Of a DNA stretch of 64,000 nucleotides, positions 39,392 through 47,851 are shown one piece after another. The position numbers and the translations under genes are program-made. The first letter of the stretch is position 1. Every line of letters starts with the position of its first letter. The stretch spans positions 1 to 64,000 of the forward strand of contig NZ_JAHZQQ010000004.1 of assembly GCF_019930045.1 (NCBI RefSeq). The letters run 5' to 3'. This DNA is from Streptococcus australis (lineage in GTDB: Bacteria > Bacillota > Bacilli > Lactobacillales > Streptococcaceae). Under the pieces are notes generated by a model. The model was given only the letters and a program-made list of their open reading frames with translations, was not told the origin of the DNA and made no database searches.

Positions 39392-39421
39392 ACTGTTTAG
39401 TGAGATGATAAAGAAGTGTTA

Positions 39422-39583
39422 CTATTTGCCTCGTTTGCGAGCGTATTCGTCAAAGGCGCCAGCGAAGGTTCCCATGAGTAGGGGAGTTGCGATTAGTCCA
39501 ACAGTGATCCATACGGATCCACCATCTACATGGCTGAGTTCCTGCTCGGACAAGCTTCTAAAACGTGTTTCTTCGAGTTTCAT
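39422..39583 (-). CDS. Double-glycine-leader peptide A (putative bacteriocin)
   Basis: A 53-residue peptide. The leader (residues 1-22) ends in LSEQELSHVDGG, a clear match to the LSxxEL-xIxGG leader cut by C39-peptidase ABC exporters. The predicted mature peptide has 31 residues, starts SVWITVGLIATPLLMG, contains the helix-packing motif GTFAG (GxxxG) and ends in the basic tail EYARKRGK. AAAGGAG lies seven bases before the ATG. Last gene of the minus-strand cassette. Likely one half of a class IIb bacteriocin with peptide B (inference). Confidence 0.82.
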   Translation of the reverse strand: MKLEETRFRSLSEQELSHVDGGSVWITVGLIATPLLMGTFAGAFDEYARKRGK

Positions 39584-39595
39584 GCTTGCTCCTTT

Positions 39596-39763
39596 CTAGT
39601 GCATGATGCCATTGATGATACTACGGCCAAAATCACGTCCGGAATTGTATAAAATATTCCATGTTTGAACGATGAATTTTGCCGAGTCAAAGACGGAGGC
39701 TCCTCCATCAATGGTCGCCAGTTCAGCTTCTGTTAGGCAAGTATAATGGATGCTTGTATCCAT
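39596..39763 (-). CDS. Double-glycine-leader peptide B (putative bacteriocin)
   Basis: A 55-residue peptide with leader ending LTEAELATIDGG (residues 10-21). The mature part has 34 residues (ASVFDSAKFIVQTWNILYNS...) with GRDFG, a GxxxG motif, near its C-terminal third. AAGGAGG lies eight bases before the ATG. Twelve bases separate it from peptide A, so the two are probably made together as partners. Confidence 0.82.
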   Translation of the reverse strand: MDTSIHYTCLTEAELATIDGGASVFDSAKFIVQTWNILYNSGRDFGRSIINGIMH

Positions 39764-39774
39764 AAGTGTCCTCC

Positions 39775-39942
39775 TTAATGTAAGATTGTGTAGAGTAAAT
39801 CAATTGCCTCGTTCAGAATGGTGAAAGTGACCATGAAGGCAATAGCAAATTTAGGAAAGTACCCTTCTACCTGTTTGGGTGCTTTTTTATCAAGAATGCA
39901 GTATCCTGTCAAAAGGATGAGGGTGATAAATACCAGACTCAT
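39775..39942 (-). CDS. Small membrane protein C (candidate immunity protein)
   Basis: A 55-residue protein with two hydrophobic helices (SLVFITLILLTGYCIL and FAIAFMVTFTILNEAIDLL) split by a basic loop DKKAPKQVEGY. No leader or signal cleavage site. AAAGGAGGAGA precedes the ATG. It lies between bacteriocin-like peptides D and B, the usual place for an immunity protein; that role is inferred. Confidence 0.75.
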   Translation of the reverse strand: MSLVFITLILLTGYCILDKKAPKQVEGYFPKFAIAFMVTFTILNEAIDLLYTILH

Positions 39943-39954
39943 AGGTCTCCTCCT

Positions 39955-40122
39955 TTACCATTTCCGTGTCATATTACTATGAAATGCATCGATCAGTTTT
40001 GTTGTCCCGATATAAGCAGAAGAAAAACCGTAAGCGAAAACTAACAGAAAAGGGAGTCCTCCACCATTAATATCACTTAATTCTTCATGCGTGAGATCTT
40101 TAAATTGTACTTGGTCTATCAT
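39955..40122 (-). CDS. Double-glycine-leader peptide D (putative bacteriocin)
   Basis: A 55-residue peptide with leader ending LTHEELSDINGG (residues 10-21). The mature 34 residues (GLPFLLVFAYGFSSAYIG...) hold a small-residue packing motif (SAYIG, SxxxG) and a basic C-terminus MTRKW. AAGGAG lies eight bases before the ATG. It follows peptide E and is probably its partner. Confidence 0.82.
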   Translation of the reverse strand: MIDQVQFKDLTHEELSDINGGGLPFLLVFAYGFSSAYIGTTKLIDAFHSNMTRKW

Positions 40123-40143
40123 TGCTTTTCTCCTTCAAATTAA

Positions 40144-40317
40144 TTATTTAAATGCTCCCCAAATGGCAGTTCCGACAGCTGTTACACCACCAGCAATAGA
40201 GCCAGATAGATAGGGATGAGCAAGGATCCAAGCGATCAATGGGATAGCTCCCCCATCGACTTGTGTCAATTCTTCTTCTGTTAAGGGTGTGAATTTTTGT
40301 GTGAATTCTGTTGTCAT
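40144..40317 (-). CDS. Double-glycine-leader peptide E (putative bacteriocin)
   Basis: A 57-residue peptide with leader ending LTEEELTQVDGG (residues 12-23). The mature 34 residues are hydrophobic and glycine-rich (AIPLIAWILAHPYLSGSIAG...) with GSIAG (GxxxG) and end WGAFK. AGAGGA precedes the start, which overlaps the end of gene F (ATGA junction), so the two are translationally coupled. Confidence 0.82.
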   Translation of the reverse strand: MTTEFTQKFTPLTEEELTQVDGGAIPLIAWILAHPYLSGSIAGGVTAVGTAIWGAFK

Positions 40318-40484
40318 TTACTTTTCCTCTTTCTTGTTTGTCGCCATCTAGCATCAACTGCTAGATAGATTGTAGCCGCAATGGCTAAATTAATCTGTGG
40401 TTGAAACGCAATCAGGTGTGCATCATGTAGAACAGTTAATGCGATGATGATTGCAAAGATTATAGTGTGGATAGGCCATCTCAT
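40314..40484 (-). CDS. Small membrane protein F (candidate immunity protein)
   Basis: A 56-residue protein with two hydrophobic helices (HTIIFAIIIALTVLHDAHLIAF and INLAIAATIYLAV) and a strongly basic tail (ARWRQTRKRKSK). The ribosome site is weak (TAGGAT). Coupled by a four-base overlap to peptide E. Helix layout and position suit an immunity protein (inference). Confidence 0.7.
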   Translation of the reverse strand: MRWPIHTIIFAIIIALTVLHDAHLIAFQPQINLAIAATIYLAVDARWRQTRKRKSK

Positions 40485-40654
40485 ATTTTAATAATCCTAA
40501 TTTTTGTTGAGAAGCAAAGCTAGGGTAATTTTCCAATAGAGCTAGCTTGTATGGGTAGCCTTTTATTCATCTTGTGTCAGCTAAGCTGATTAGATGCAAC
40601 AAGGATAAGGTTAAATAGCCAATGCAGTGTTTAACTTACGTTTCAAGTTTTTGT

Positions 40655-40714
40655 TTAAAATAAAATCAATGAAAGCAAGATCAATAAAACAAAAGCTTTG
40701 GTATTCTGTTTCAT
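40655..40714 (-). CDS. Tiny hydrophobic peptide G (19 residues)
   Basis: MKQNTKAFVLLILLSLILF, a charged start followed by one hydrophobic stretch. GGAAAGGG lies nine bases before the ATG. It lies 23 bases after peptide H and about 170 bases before gene F. It could be a signalling peptide, a toxin-like membrane peptide or a leader; no family is recognised. Confidence 0.5.
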   Translation of the reverse strand: MKQNTKAFVLLILLSLILF

Positions 40715-40736
40715 GTTTGGTATTCCCTTTCCTTAT

Positions 40737-40793
40737 TTATTTACGGAAGAAGTAATACAAAAACCATGGGATGATAATGGGAGTATAGTACAT
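40737..40793 (-). CDS. Tiny hydrophobic peptide H (18 residues)
   Basis: MYYTPIIIPWFLYYFFRK, aromatic-rich and ending in Arg-Lys. AAAGGA lies nine bases before this ATG. An overlapping frame from the ATG at 40803 is less likely because its ATG touches the ribosome site. First gene of the minus-strand cassette. Function unknown. Confidence 0.5.
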   Translation of the reverse strand: MYYTPIIIPWFLYYFFRK

Positions 40794-40823
40794 CTGTGGA
40801 CATCCTTTCTTTTTGTTTGGTCA

Positions 40824-40852
40824 CTTATACTATTCGTATAAAAATCTGGAAA
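40824..40852 (-). promoter_or_regulatory. Possible promoter of the peptide cassette
   Basis: On the minus strand, TTTCCA (40852-40847), a 17-base spacer and TATAAG (40829-40824), about 30 bases before peptide H. The weak -35 suggests an activated promoter. ACCATTTCC overlaps the -35 but no convincing ComE or BlpR direct repeat is seen. Confidence 0.4.
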
Positions 40853-40890
40853 TGGTAAAAATTTCTTAAAAAATTTTAGAATGTTAGCAT

Positions 40891-40910
40891 CTCTGAAACT
40901 AGTTTCAGAG
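40891..40910. promoter_or_regulatory. Perfect 20-bp palindrome (possible operator)
   Basis: CTCTGAAACTAGTTTCAGAG is its own reverse complement. It lies between the divergent peptide cassette and nanE, about 60 bases upstream of the cassette start site and about 75 bases upstream of the nanE -35. It has no T run, so it is more likely a protein site than a terminator. Confidence 0.55.
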
Positions 40911-40963
40911 GAATGGAAGAATAGTTTAAAATATGAAACTATAATCAAAATGGCTCCAGAATA

Positions 40964-40992
40964 TTGTAAGCGCTTTAAAAATACTATATAAT
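40964..40992 (+). promoter_or_regulatory. nanE promoter with cre site
   Basis: TTGTAA (40964-40969), a 17-base spacer and TATAAT (40987-40992). TGTAAGCGCTTTAA (40965-40978) is a cre-like CcpA site over the -35, so the operon should be repressed by preferred sugars. Confidence 0.72.
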
Positions 40993-41041
40993 AACCTTAC
41001 AAGTACTCGAGTTGACGTAATAAACAAAGGAGATGGAATGT

Positions 41042-41740
41042 ATGTCCAAGATCACAAAAGAAGAATTAATTCAACAGATCAAAGACGGCATTATCGTTTC
41101 TTGTCAGGCGCTTCCTCATGAACCTCTCTACACAGAGGCAGGAGGTGTGATTCCTCTCTTGGTCAAAGCAGCTGAGCAAGGAGGGGCGGTTGGAATCCGG
41201 GCGAATAGTGTCCGTGATATCAAAGAGATCAAGGAAGTGACAAAGCTTCCGATTATCGGAATCATCAAGAGAGATTATCCTCCTGAAGAACCATTCATTA
41301 CTGCTACCATGAAAGAAGTAGATGAATTGGCCGAATTAGATATCGCAGTGATTGCCCTGGATTGTACCAAACGTCCGCGTCATGACGGTCTATCGATTGT
41401 CGACTTTATCCAGCAAGTGAAGGAGAAATATCCTGATCAACTCTTGATGGCAGATATCAGCACCTTTGAAGAAGGCTTAACAGCTGTCGAAGCAGGGGTT
41501 GACTTTGTCGGAACAACCTTATCGGGCTACACAGATTACAGCCCGAAAGTAGACGGACCTGACATTGACTTGATTCGCCAACTTTGCCAAGCGGGTGTCG
41601 ATGTGATTGCGGAAGGTAAGATTCACTATCCTGTACAAGCAAAAGAAATTCATGACCTGGGTGTCAGAGGGCTTGTGGTAGGGGGAGCCATTACGCGACC
41701 TAAAGAAATTACAGAACGCTTCGTTGCGGCTTTAAAATAG
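41042..41740 (+). CDS. nanE: ManNAc-6-phosphate 2-epimerase
   Basis: A 232-residue TIM-barrel enzyme converting N-acetylmannosamine-6-phosphate to GlcNAc-6-phosphate in sialic acid breakdown. It shows [40 protein letters not shown] and [13 protein letters not shown]. The ATG at 41042 has AAAGGAG nine bases before it; the in-frame ATG at 41033 touches that site. First gene of the sugar operon. Confidence 0.94.
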   Translation: MSKITKEELIQQIKDGIIVSCQALPHEPLYTEAGGVIPLLVKAAEQGGAVGIRANSVRDIKEIKEVTKLPIIGIIKRDYPPEEPFITATMKEVDELAELDIAVIALDCTKRPRHDGLSIVDFIQQVKEKYPDQLLMADISTFEEGLTAVEAGVDFVGTTLSGYTDYSPKVDGPDIDLIRQLCQAGVDVIAEGKIHYPVQAKEIHDLGVRGLVVGGAITRPKEITERFVAALK

Positions 41741-41805
41741 AAAAAAGAACAGTAAAACGAGACAAGGAGGAAGCTAGGAAGAGAGAAATCATCCAGTAGA
41801 AATGA

Positions 41806-43200
<1,395 letters not shown>

Positions 43201-43205
43201 ATCAT

Positions 43206-43296
43206 CTATGAAACTCAAATGATCCTTTCATAGAAATAAGAAAGCATAGGCCCCCTCGATTTCTTATCTCCATGTGTAGATTGAAAGAGGGGGCCT
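43206..43296 (+). other. Tandem intra-operon hairpins
   Basis: Two stems follow the binding-protein gene: TCTATGAAA/TTTCATAGA (43206-43234) and the perfect 10-bp AGGCCCCCTC/GAGGGGGCCT (43248-43296) with no long T run. Such structures usually stabilise the upstream message or lower readthrough, giving more binding protein than permease. Confidence 0.65.
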
Positions 43297-43402
43297 TCGT
43301 GTTTTCGCTCTCCTAATTATCATATGTAGGAAGGGGCAGTGCCATCCGTTCCACATAGGAATCAAGGAAAAATAGAAAAAGAACATCAGGAGGTGCCTTA
43401 TT

Positions 43403-44290
43403 GTGAAGGTAAACAAAATCCGAATGAGGGAGACGCTGGTTTCCTACGCATTCTTAGCACCCATTTTAATCTTCTTTATTGTCTTTGTATTAGCACCAAT
43501 GATTATGGGGTTTGTCACTAGTTTCTTCAACTACTCGATGACCTCCTTCAAATTTGTTGGTCTTGAAAATTACTCCCGCATGTTTGCGGATAAGGTCTTT
43601 ATCAAGTCCTTGATCAATACTGTCATCATCGTTATCGGATCCGTTCCAATCGTAGTATTGTTCTCCTTGTTTGTGGCTTCTCAGACCTATCATCAAAATG
43701 CGATTGCGCGTTCCTTCTATCGCTTCGTCTTCTTTCTTCCAGTTGTTACAGGGAGTGTAGCGGTAACGGTTGTGTGGAAATGGATCTATGATCCGCTATC
43801 AGGGATTTTGAACTTTGTATTGAAATCTGGACATGTCATCAACCAAAACATTTCTTGGTTGGGGGACAAGCACTGGGCTTTGATGGCCATCATTATCATC
43901 TTGTTGACCACCTCTGTTGGTCAACCGATTATCCTCTACATCGCTGCTATGGGAAATATTGATAATTCTCTCGTAGAAGCAGCGCGTGTCGATGGTGCGA
44001 CAGAACTTCAAGTTTTCTGGAAGATCAAATGGCCAAGCTTGTTGCCAACAACTCTTTATATTGCGATCATTACGACCATTAACTCTTTCCAATGTTTCGC
44101 CTTGATCCAATTGTTGACATCCGGTGGTCCAAACTACTCAACGAGTACCCTCATGTACTACTTATATGAAAAAGCCTTTAAGCTCTCTGAATACGGTTAT
44201 GCCAACACCATGGGTGTCTTCCTTGCGGTGATGATTGCTATTATCAGTTTTGCGCAATTCAAGATCCTCGGAAACGACGTAGAATACTAA
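43403..44290 (+). CDS. ABC sugar permease (MalF type)
   Basis: A 295-residue inner-membrane permease with six predicted helices and the EAA loop (VEAARVDGATELQVFWKIKWPSL). The start is GTG at 43403 behind CAGGAGGTGCC. Pairs with the next permease; likely the SatB-type sialic acid or amino-sugar importer. Confidence 0.9.
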   Translation: MKVNKIRMRETLVSYAFLAPILIFFIVFVLAPMIMGFVTSFFNYSMTSFKFVGLENYSRMFADKVFIKSLINTVIIVIGSVPIVVLFSLFVASQTYHQNAIARSFYRFVFFLPVVTGSVAVTVVWKWIYDPLSGILNFVLKSGHVINQNISWLGDKHWALMAIIIILLTTSVGQPIILYIAAMGNIDNSLVEAARVDGATELQVFWKIKWPSLLPTTLYIAIITTINSFQCFALIQLLTSGGPNYSTSTLMYYLYEKAFKLSEYGYANTMGVFLAVMIAIISFAQFKILGNDVEY

Positions 44291-44305
44291 AGAAAGGAGC
44301 CTCAG

Positions 44306-45145
44306 ATGAAACCAACACAAAAGAAACCCATCACTGCCTTTACAGTGATTTCAACGATCATTTTGCTCCTTTTGACAGTCTTGTTCATTTTCCCATTTTA
44401 TTGGATTTTGACAGGGGCCTTTAAGTCTCAGCCAGATACCATTATGATCCCACCTCAATGGTGGCCAAAGACACCAACCATGGAAAATTTCCAACAGTTG
44501 ATGGTACAAAACCCAGCCTTGCAATGGTTGTGGAACAGTGTCTTCATCTCTCTAGCAACCATGCTTTTGGTGTGTATGACCTCTTCCTTGGCAGGATATG
44601 TCTTGGCTAAGAAACGCTTCTATGGGCAACGAATTCTCTTTGCTGTCTTTATCGCAGCCATGGCCCTTCCAAAACAAGTTGTCTTGGTTCCATTGGTACG
44701 TATTATCAACTTTATGGGAATCCATGATACTCTAGCAGCGGTTATTCTACCATTGGTTGGATGGCCATTCGGGGTCTTCTTGATGAAGCAGTTTAGTGAA
44801 AACATCCCAACAGAACTCTTAGAATCTGCTAAGATTGATGGTTGTGGAGAGTTGCGGACTTTCTGGAGCGTTGCCTTCCCAATTGTCAAGCCGGGATTTG
44901 CAGCCCTTGCCATCTTTACCTTCATCAACACCTGGAACGACTACTTTATGCAATTGGTAATGCTGACCTCTCGTCAAAACTTGACTATTTCACTAGGGGT
45001 TGCGACCATGCAGGCTGAAATGGCCACCAACTATGGCTTGATCATGGCTGGAGCAGCTTTGGCTGCGGTGCCAATCGTTACGGTCTTCCTGGTTTTCCAA
45101 AAATCCTTCACTCAAGGGATTACCATGGGAGCGGTCAAAGGATAA
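44306..45145 (+). CDS. ABC sugar permease (MalG type)
   Basis: A 279-residue permease with six helices and the EAA loop LLESAKIDGCGELRTFWSVAFP. AAAGGAG precedes the ATG. Second membrane subunit of the importer. After it, a hairpin AGGTGTGG/CCACACCT (45200-45228) without a T run separates it from the YhcH gene. Confidence 0.9.
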   Translation: MKPTQKKPITAFTVISTIILLLLTVLFIFPFYWILTGAFKSQPDTIMIPPQWWPKTPTMENFQQLMVQNPALQWLWNSVFISLATMLLVCMTSSLAGYVLAKKRFYGQRILFAVFIAAMALPKQVVLVPLVRIINFMGIHDTLAAVILPLVGWPFGVFLMKQFSENIPTELLESAKIDGCGELRTFWSVAFPIVKPGFAALAIFTFINTWNDYFMQLVMLTSRQNLTISLGVATMQAEMATNYGLIMAGAALAAVPIVTVFLVFQKSFTQGITMGAVKG

Positions 45146-45308
45146 GTCGTCTGCTTGGACAAATGATAGTTGTGTACAGATACTTTTTTCTAGGCTGAGA
45201 GGTGTGGGATTTTGCGAGCTCCACACCTCATCGTGCCCTAGAAGGGGCTAGGGAAGAAATCACTTGTTTTCTTTTCTTGTCGCTAAGAAGTGTCGAAAGG
45301 AAAAGTGT

Positions 45309-45761
45309 ATGATATTTGATGATTTAAAAAACATCACCTTTTACAAAGGGATCCATCCCAATCTAGATCAGGCCATTGATTTTCTCTATGAGCATCGGAA
45401 GGATTCTTTTGAATTAGGGAGATACGACATTGATGGAGATAAGGTCTTTCTCGTCGTTCAAGAAAACACCCTCAATAAAGAAGAAAGCAATCGCTTTGAG
45501 CATCACAAAAAATATGCCGATTTGCATTTTTTGGTAGAAGGACATGAGTTTTCGAGTTATGGATCTCGTGTGACAGGTGAGGCGCTCGCCTTTGATGAAG
45601 CATCGGACATCGGTTTTGTCCATTGCCAGGAGTCTTATCCACTTCATCTGGGGTATCATAATTTTGCGATTTTCTTCCCAGGGGAACCTCATCAGCCCAA
45701 TGGCTATGCGGATCAAGAAGAAGTCGTTCGAAAACATTTAGTGAAAATTTTAATCGATTAA
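45309..45761 (+). CDS. YhcH/YjgK/YiaL-family protein
   Basis: A 150-residue cupin-like protein of the YhcH family; E. coli YhcH (NanQ) speeds interconversion of sialic acid anomers. Family features include EHHKKYADLHFLVEGHE and FAIFFPGEPHQPNGY, with likely metal-binding His and Glu. The ATG at 45309 follows GAAAGGAAAA; an in-frame upstream start lacks a site. Its place fits a sialic acid pathway. Confidence 0.85.
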   Translation: MIFDDLKNITFYKGIHPNLDQAIDFLYEHRKDSFELGRYDIDGDKVFLVVQENTLNKEESNRFEHHKKYADLHFLVEGHEFSSYGSRVTGEALAFDEASDIGFVHCQESYPLHLGYHNFAIFFPGEPHQPNGYADQEEVVRKHLVKILID

Positions 45762-45782
45762 GAGAGTCAGAAAGGAGACGGT

Positions 45783-46430
45783 ATGTCACAAAGAGAAACA
45801 GGATTGATCAAAACAGTTTTTAATACTGACAATCTGGTGATGCGAATCAGCGAGAAAATAGCGGACTTAGTCACAGTCAATCTTCTTTTTGTGCTGAGCT
45901 GTCTGCCGATTGTCACCATCGGGATCGCAAAGATTAGTTTGTATCAAACGGTTTTTGCCATCAAACACCAGCGTCGCCTACCAGTCATTCGGACCTACAT
46001 CAGCGCCTTTCGTGAAAATTGGAAGTTGGGCCTTCAGCTCGGAGGGATAGAGTTGCTCATTTCAGGGATCTGTCTCTTTGACTTGTTCCTCTTTTGGAGC
46101 CAGACAGCCTTGCCAATGCAGGTGTTAAAAGCTGTTTGTCTAGGGCTCTTTATCTTCCTAGTTCTGGTCATGCTAGCGGCCTATCCAATTGCGGCGCGTT
46201 ATCGATTGACTTGGACAGAGTGTCTACAAAAAGCTCTGATTGTATCCGGTTTGTATTTCCCATGGTTCTTCGTTATGGGGGCTCTCTTGTTGCTAGTAGC
46301 TATGGTGTTTGTGACTTCTGTCTTAAGCTTTTTACTAGGACTCATGGTCTTCTTCTTGATTGGTTTTTCTAGCCTGACCTTCCTACAGGTTGGATTGATG
46401 GAAAAGATATTTGCTCGTTTTAAAGAATGA
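45783..46430 (+). CDS. DUF624 (YesL-like) membrane protein
   Basis: A 215-residue protein with about five membrane helices and the family pattern LVTVNLLFVLSCLPIVTIGIA near the N-terminus. DUF624 proteins often sit beside sugar ABC transporters; their role is unknown. AAAGGAGACGGT precedes the ATG. It is convergent with the RpiR gene, with a short hairpin AAATTGC/GCAATTT (46432-46455) between. Confidence 0.8.
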   Translation: MSQRETGLIKTVFNTDNLVMRISEKIADLVTVNLLFVLSCLPIVTIGIAKISLYQTVFAIKHQRRLPVIRTYISAFRENWKLGLQLGGIELLISGICLFDLFLFWSQTALPMQVLKAVCLGLFIFLVLVMLAAYPIAARYRLTWTECLQKALIVSGLYFPWFFVMGALLLLVAMVFVTSVLSFLLGLMVFFLIGFSSLTFLQVGLMEKIFARFKE

Positions 46431-46453
46431 TAAATTGCACTTATTCTTGCAAT

Positions 46454-47260
46454 TTATCTTTCCCAATAGCTATTGAAAATTCTTTCTTTACGCTCCCGAT
46501 CCATTTCGAGAAAGTGAGCATAGATTAAATCAATCGTGGTTAAGAAGGGAAGGGTTGCCGTAATACGGTCGATATAGGTGCTTCCAGGTAGGGGAGCAAC
46601 TGGTAAAATTTCCGTAAAGTCATCTTTGATAGCGTCTGGTTGAGCAGTAAGAAGAACGGTTTTTGCTCCCATTTCTTTAGCATCCAGAAGGCTGTGGATA
46701 ATCGAGCGGGTAGTTCCCGATAGAGAGAAGGCAATGACCAGGCAGGATTTATCCAAGATACTGGTCGTCCATGCAAAGCCGTCTTGATCGGTTAAGGCCT
46801 CGCAAACAACGCCCAATCGTAGGAAGCGAAGTTTCATCTCGGAGGCGACTAGACCCGAACTTCCTTTTCCGAAGAAGTAGACCCGATCTGCTTGAGTGAT
46901 TAAGTTAGCGACTTCTTTGATTTGGTCATCTTTTGCTAGGGTTTCTGTAGCCTGAAGGACCTGCTGGTAGCGACGCAAGACATCCTGGGTTAATTCGTCG
47001 TGCGGGGATTGTTGCTTTTGAGATTTGGTTTCTTCGTTAAAGTGATAAATAAATTCACGGTAGCCTGAGAAGCCACACTTTTGGGAAAAACGGGTCAAAG
47101 CGGCTTTTGATACATGCAAAAGTTCTGTCACTCTAGACGAGGAAAGAGAGTGTTGCTGCGCTTCAGGAGATAAAAAATAGCGGGCAATGTCTAACTCTAG
47201 CTCCGTCATTTCTTCTTGATGGCTCTTAATAATGCTTCGGAGATCACGATCTTGTTTCAC
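46454..47260 (-). CDS. RpiR-family regulator
   Basis: A 268-residue regulator. N-terminal helix-turn-helix (SSSRVTELLHVSKAALTRFSQKCGFSGYREF) is followed by a SIS sugar-phosphate domain (YFFGKGSSGLVASEMK, VIAFSLSGTTRSII). The start is GTG at 47260 behind GAAAGGAGGACTG. NanR/MurR-like regulators sense amino-sugar phosphates, so it probably controls the nanE operon (inference). Confidence 0.88.
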   Translation of the reverse strand: MKQDRDLRSIIKSHQEEMTELELDIARYFLSPEAQQHSLSSSRVTELLHVSKAALTRFSQKCGFSGYREFIYHFNEETKSQKQQSPHDELTQDVLRRYQQVLQATETLAKDDQIKEVANLITQADRVYFFGKGSSGLVASEMKLRFLRLGVVCEALTDQDGFAWTTSILDKSCLVIAFSLSGTTRSIIHSLLDAKEMGAKTVLLTAQPDAIKDDFTEILPVAPLPGSTYIDRITATLPFLTTIDLIYAHFLEMDRERKERIFNSYWER

Positions 47261-47312
47261 AGCAGTCCTCCTTTCAACCTAGGTTACACCTGGAGAAAAT
47301 CCTATAATATAT

Positions 47313-47340
47313 TTCACAGTATAACATAAAAAGCTGTGAT
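47313..47340 (-). promoter_or_regulatory. RpiR promoter and possible operator
   Basis: On the minus strand an extended -10 (TGTTATACT) is flanked by the inverted arms ATCACAG and CTGTGAA (plus strand TTCACAG 47313-47319, CTGTGAT 47334-47340). This suggests self-control. Confidence 0.5.
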
Positions 47341-47466
47341 ATACAAGGAATACGACCAGCGAACGACTGAAAGAAGGAACAGAATCCGCATCTTTTTTGA
47401 ATCACCTTTGTTAAAAAAATAACCTCTGGAAACAAAGGAAAGACGCTGAAAAAAGTTTATGAAATA

Positions 47467-47475
47467 TGTTATAAT
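47467..47475 (+). promoter_or_regulatory. V-ATPase operon promoter
   Basis: An extended -10, TGTTATAAT, 52 bases before the first gene. No strong -35. The leader that follows has AAGGAGGT. Confidence 0.6.
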
Positions 47476-47527
47476 TTACACAAGAATTTGTTCCTTCTCA
47501 TAAAGGAAGAGGTAAGGAGGTGGAGTG

Positions 47528-47851
47528 ATGGCCAACGCAACTCTCGAAATGATGCAAGAGATTGAAATGGCAGCAGAAGCCGTTGTCACAAGTTACGAGG
47601 ATCAGGTCCAAGATTTGCGCCAACAGCTAGGTGATCACCTACAGGAGGTAGCAGCATCCTATGACAAAGAGACTGCTAAGCTGGTCGCAGAGCGGGAAGA
47701 GTCCTCGAAAGCAACGATTGCTAGCTTGGAAGCTGACCTGGCAGTGACCAGTCAACGCAATGACGAAAAGGTGCAGCAAGCCATGACAGATAAGCGTGCA
47801 GCTTTGGTAGACGAAATTGTAGAAAAGGTGGTAGCAACCTATGGCAATTAG
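47528..47851 (+). CDS. ntpF: V-type ATPase peripheral stalk subunit G/H (NtpF)
   Basis: A 107-residue, almost fully coiled-coil protein rich in Glu, Ala, Gln and Lys. It matches by position and size the NtpF subunit of Enterococcus hirae, which pairs with NtpE to form the outer stalk. The ATG at 47528 follows AAGGAGGTGGAGTG. It overlaps ntpI by 11 bases. Confidence 0.8.
   Translation: MANATLEMMQEIEMAAEAVVTSYEDQVQDLRQQLGDHLQEVAASYDKETAKLVAEREESSKATIASLEADLAVTSQRNDEKVQQAMTDKRAALVDEIVEKVVATYGN

Noticed and set aside
40511-40570. 16-codon frame (MNKRLPIQASSIGKLP) between genes F and G
   Set aside because: No ribosome site and no leader or hydrophobic pattern; more likely untranslated spacer.
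40741-40803. 20-codon minus-strand frame overlapping peptide H
   Set aside because: Its ATG directly touches the AAAGGA site, leaving no spacing; the ATG at 40793 has normal spacing.
40804-40960. ComE/BlpR-type direct repeats at the peptide cassette promoter
   Set aside because: ACATTCT and ACCATTTCC are present but start 28 bases apart rather than the usual ~21, and match poorly.
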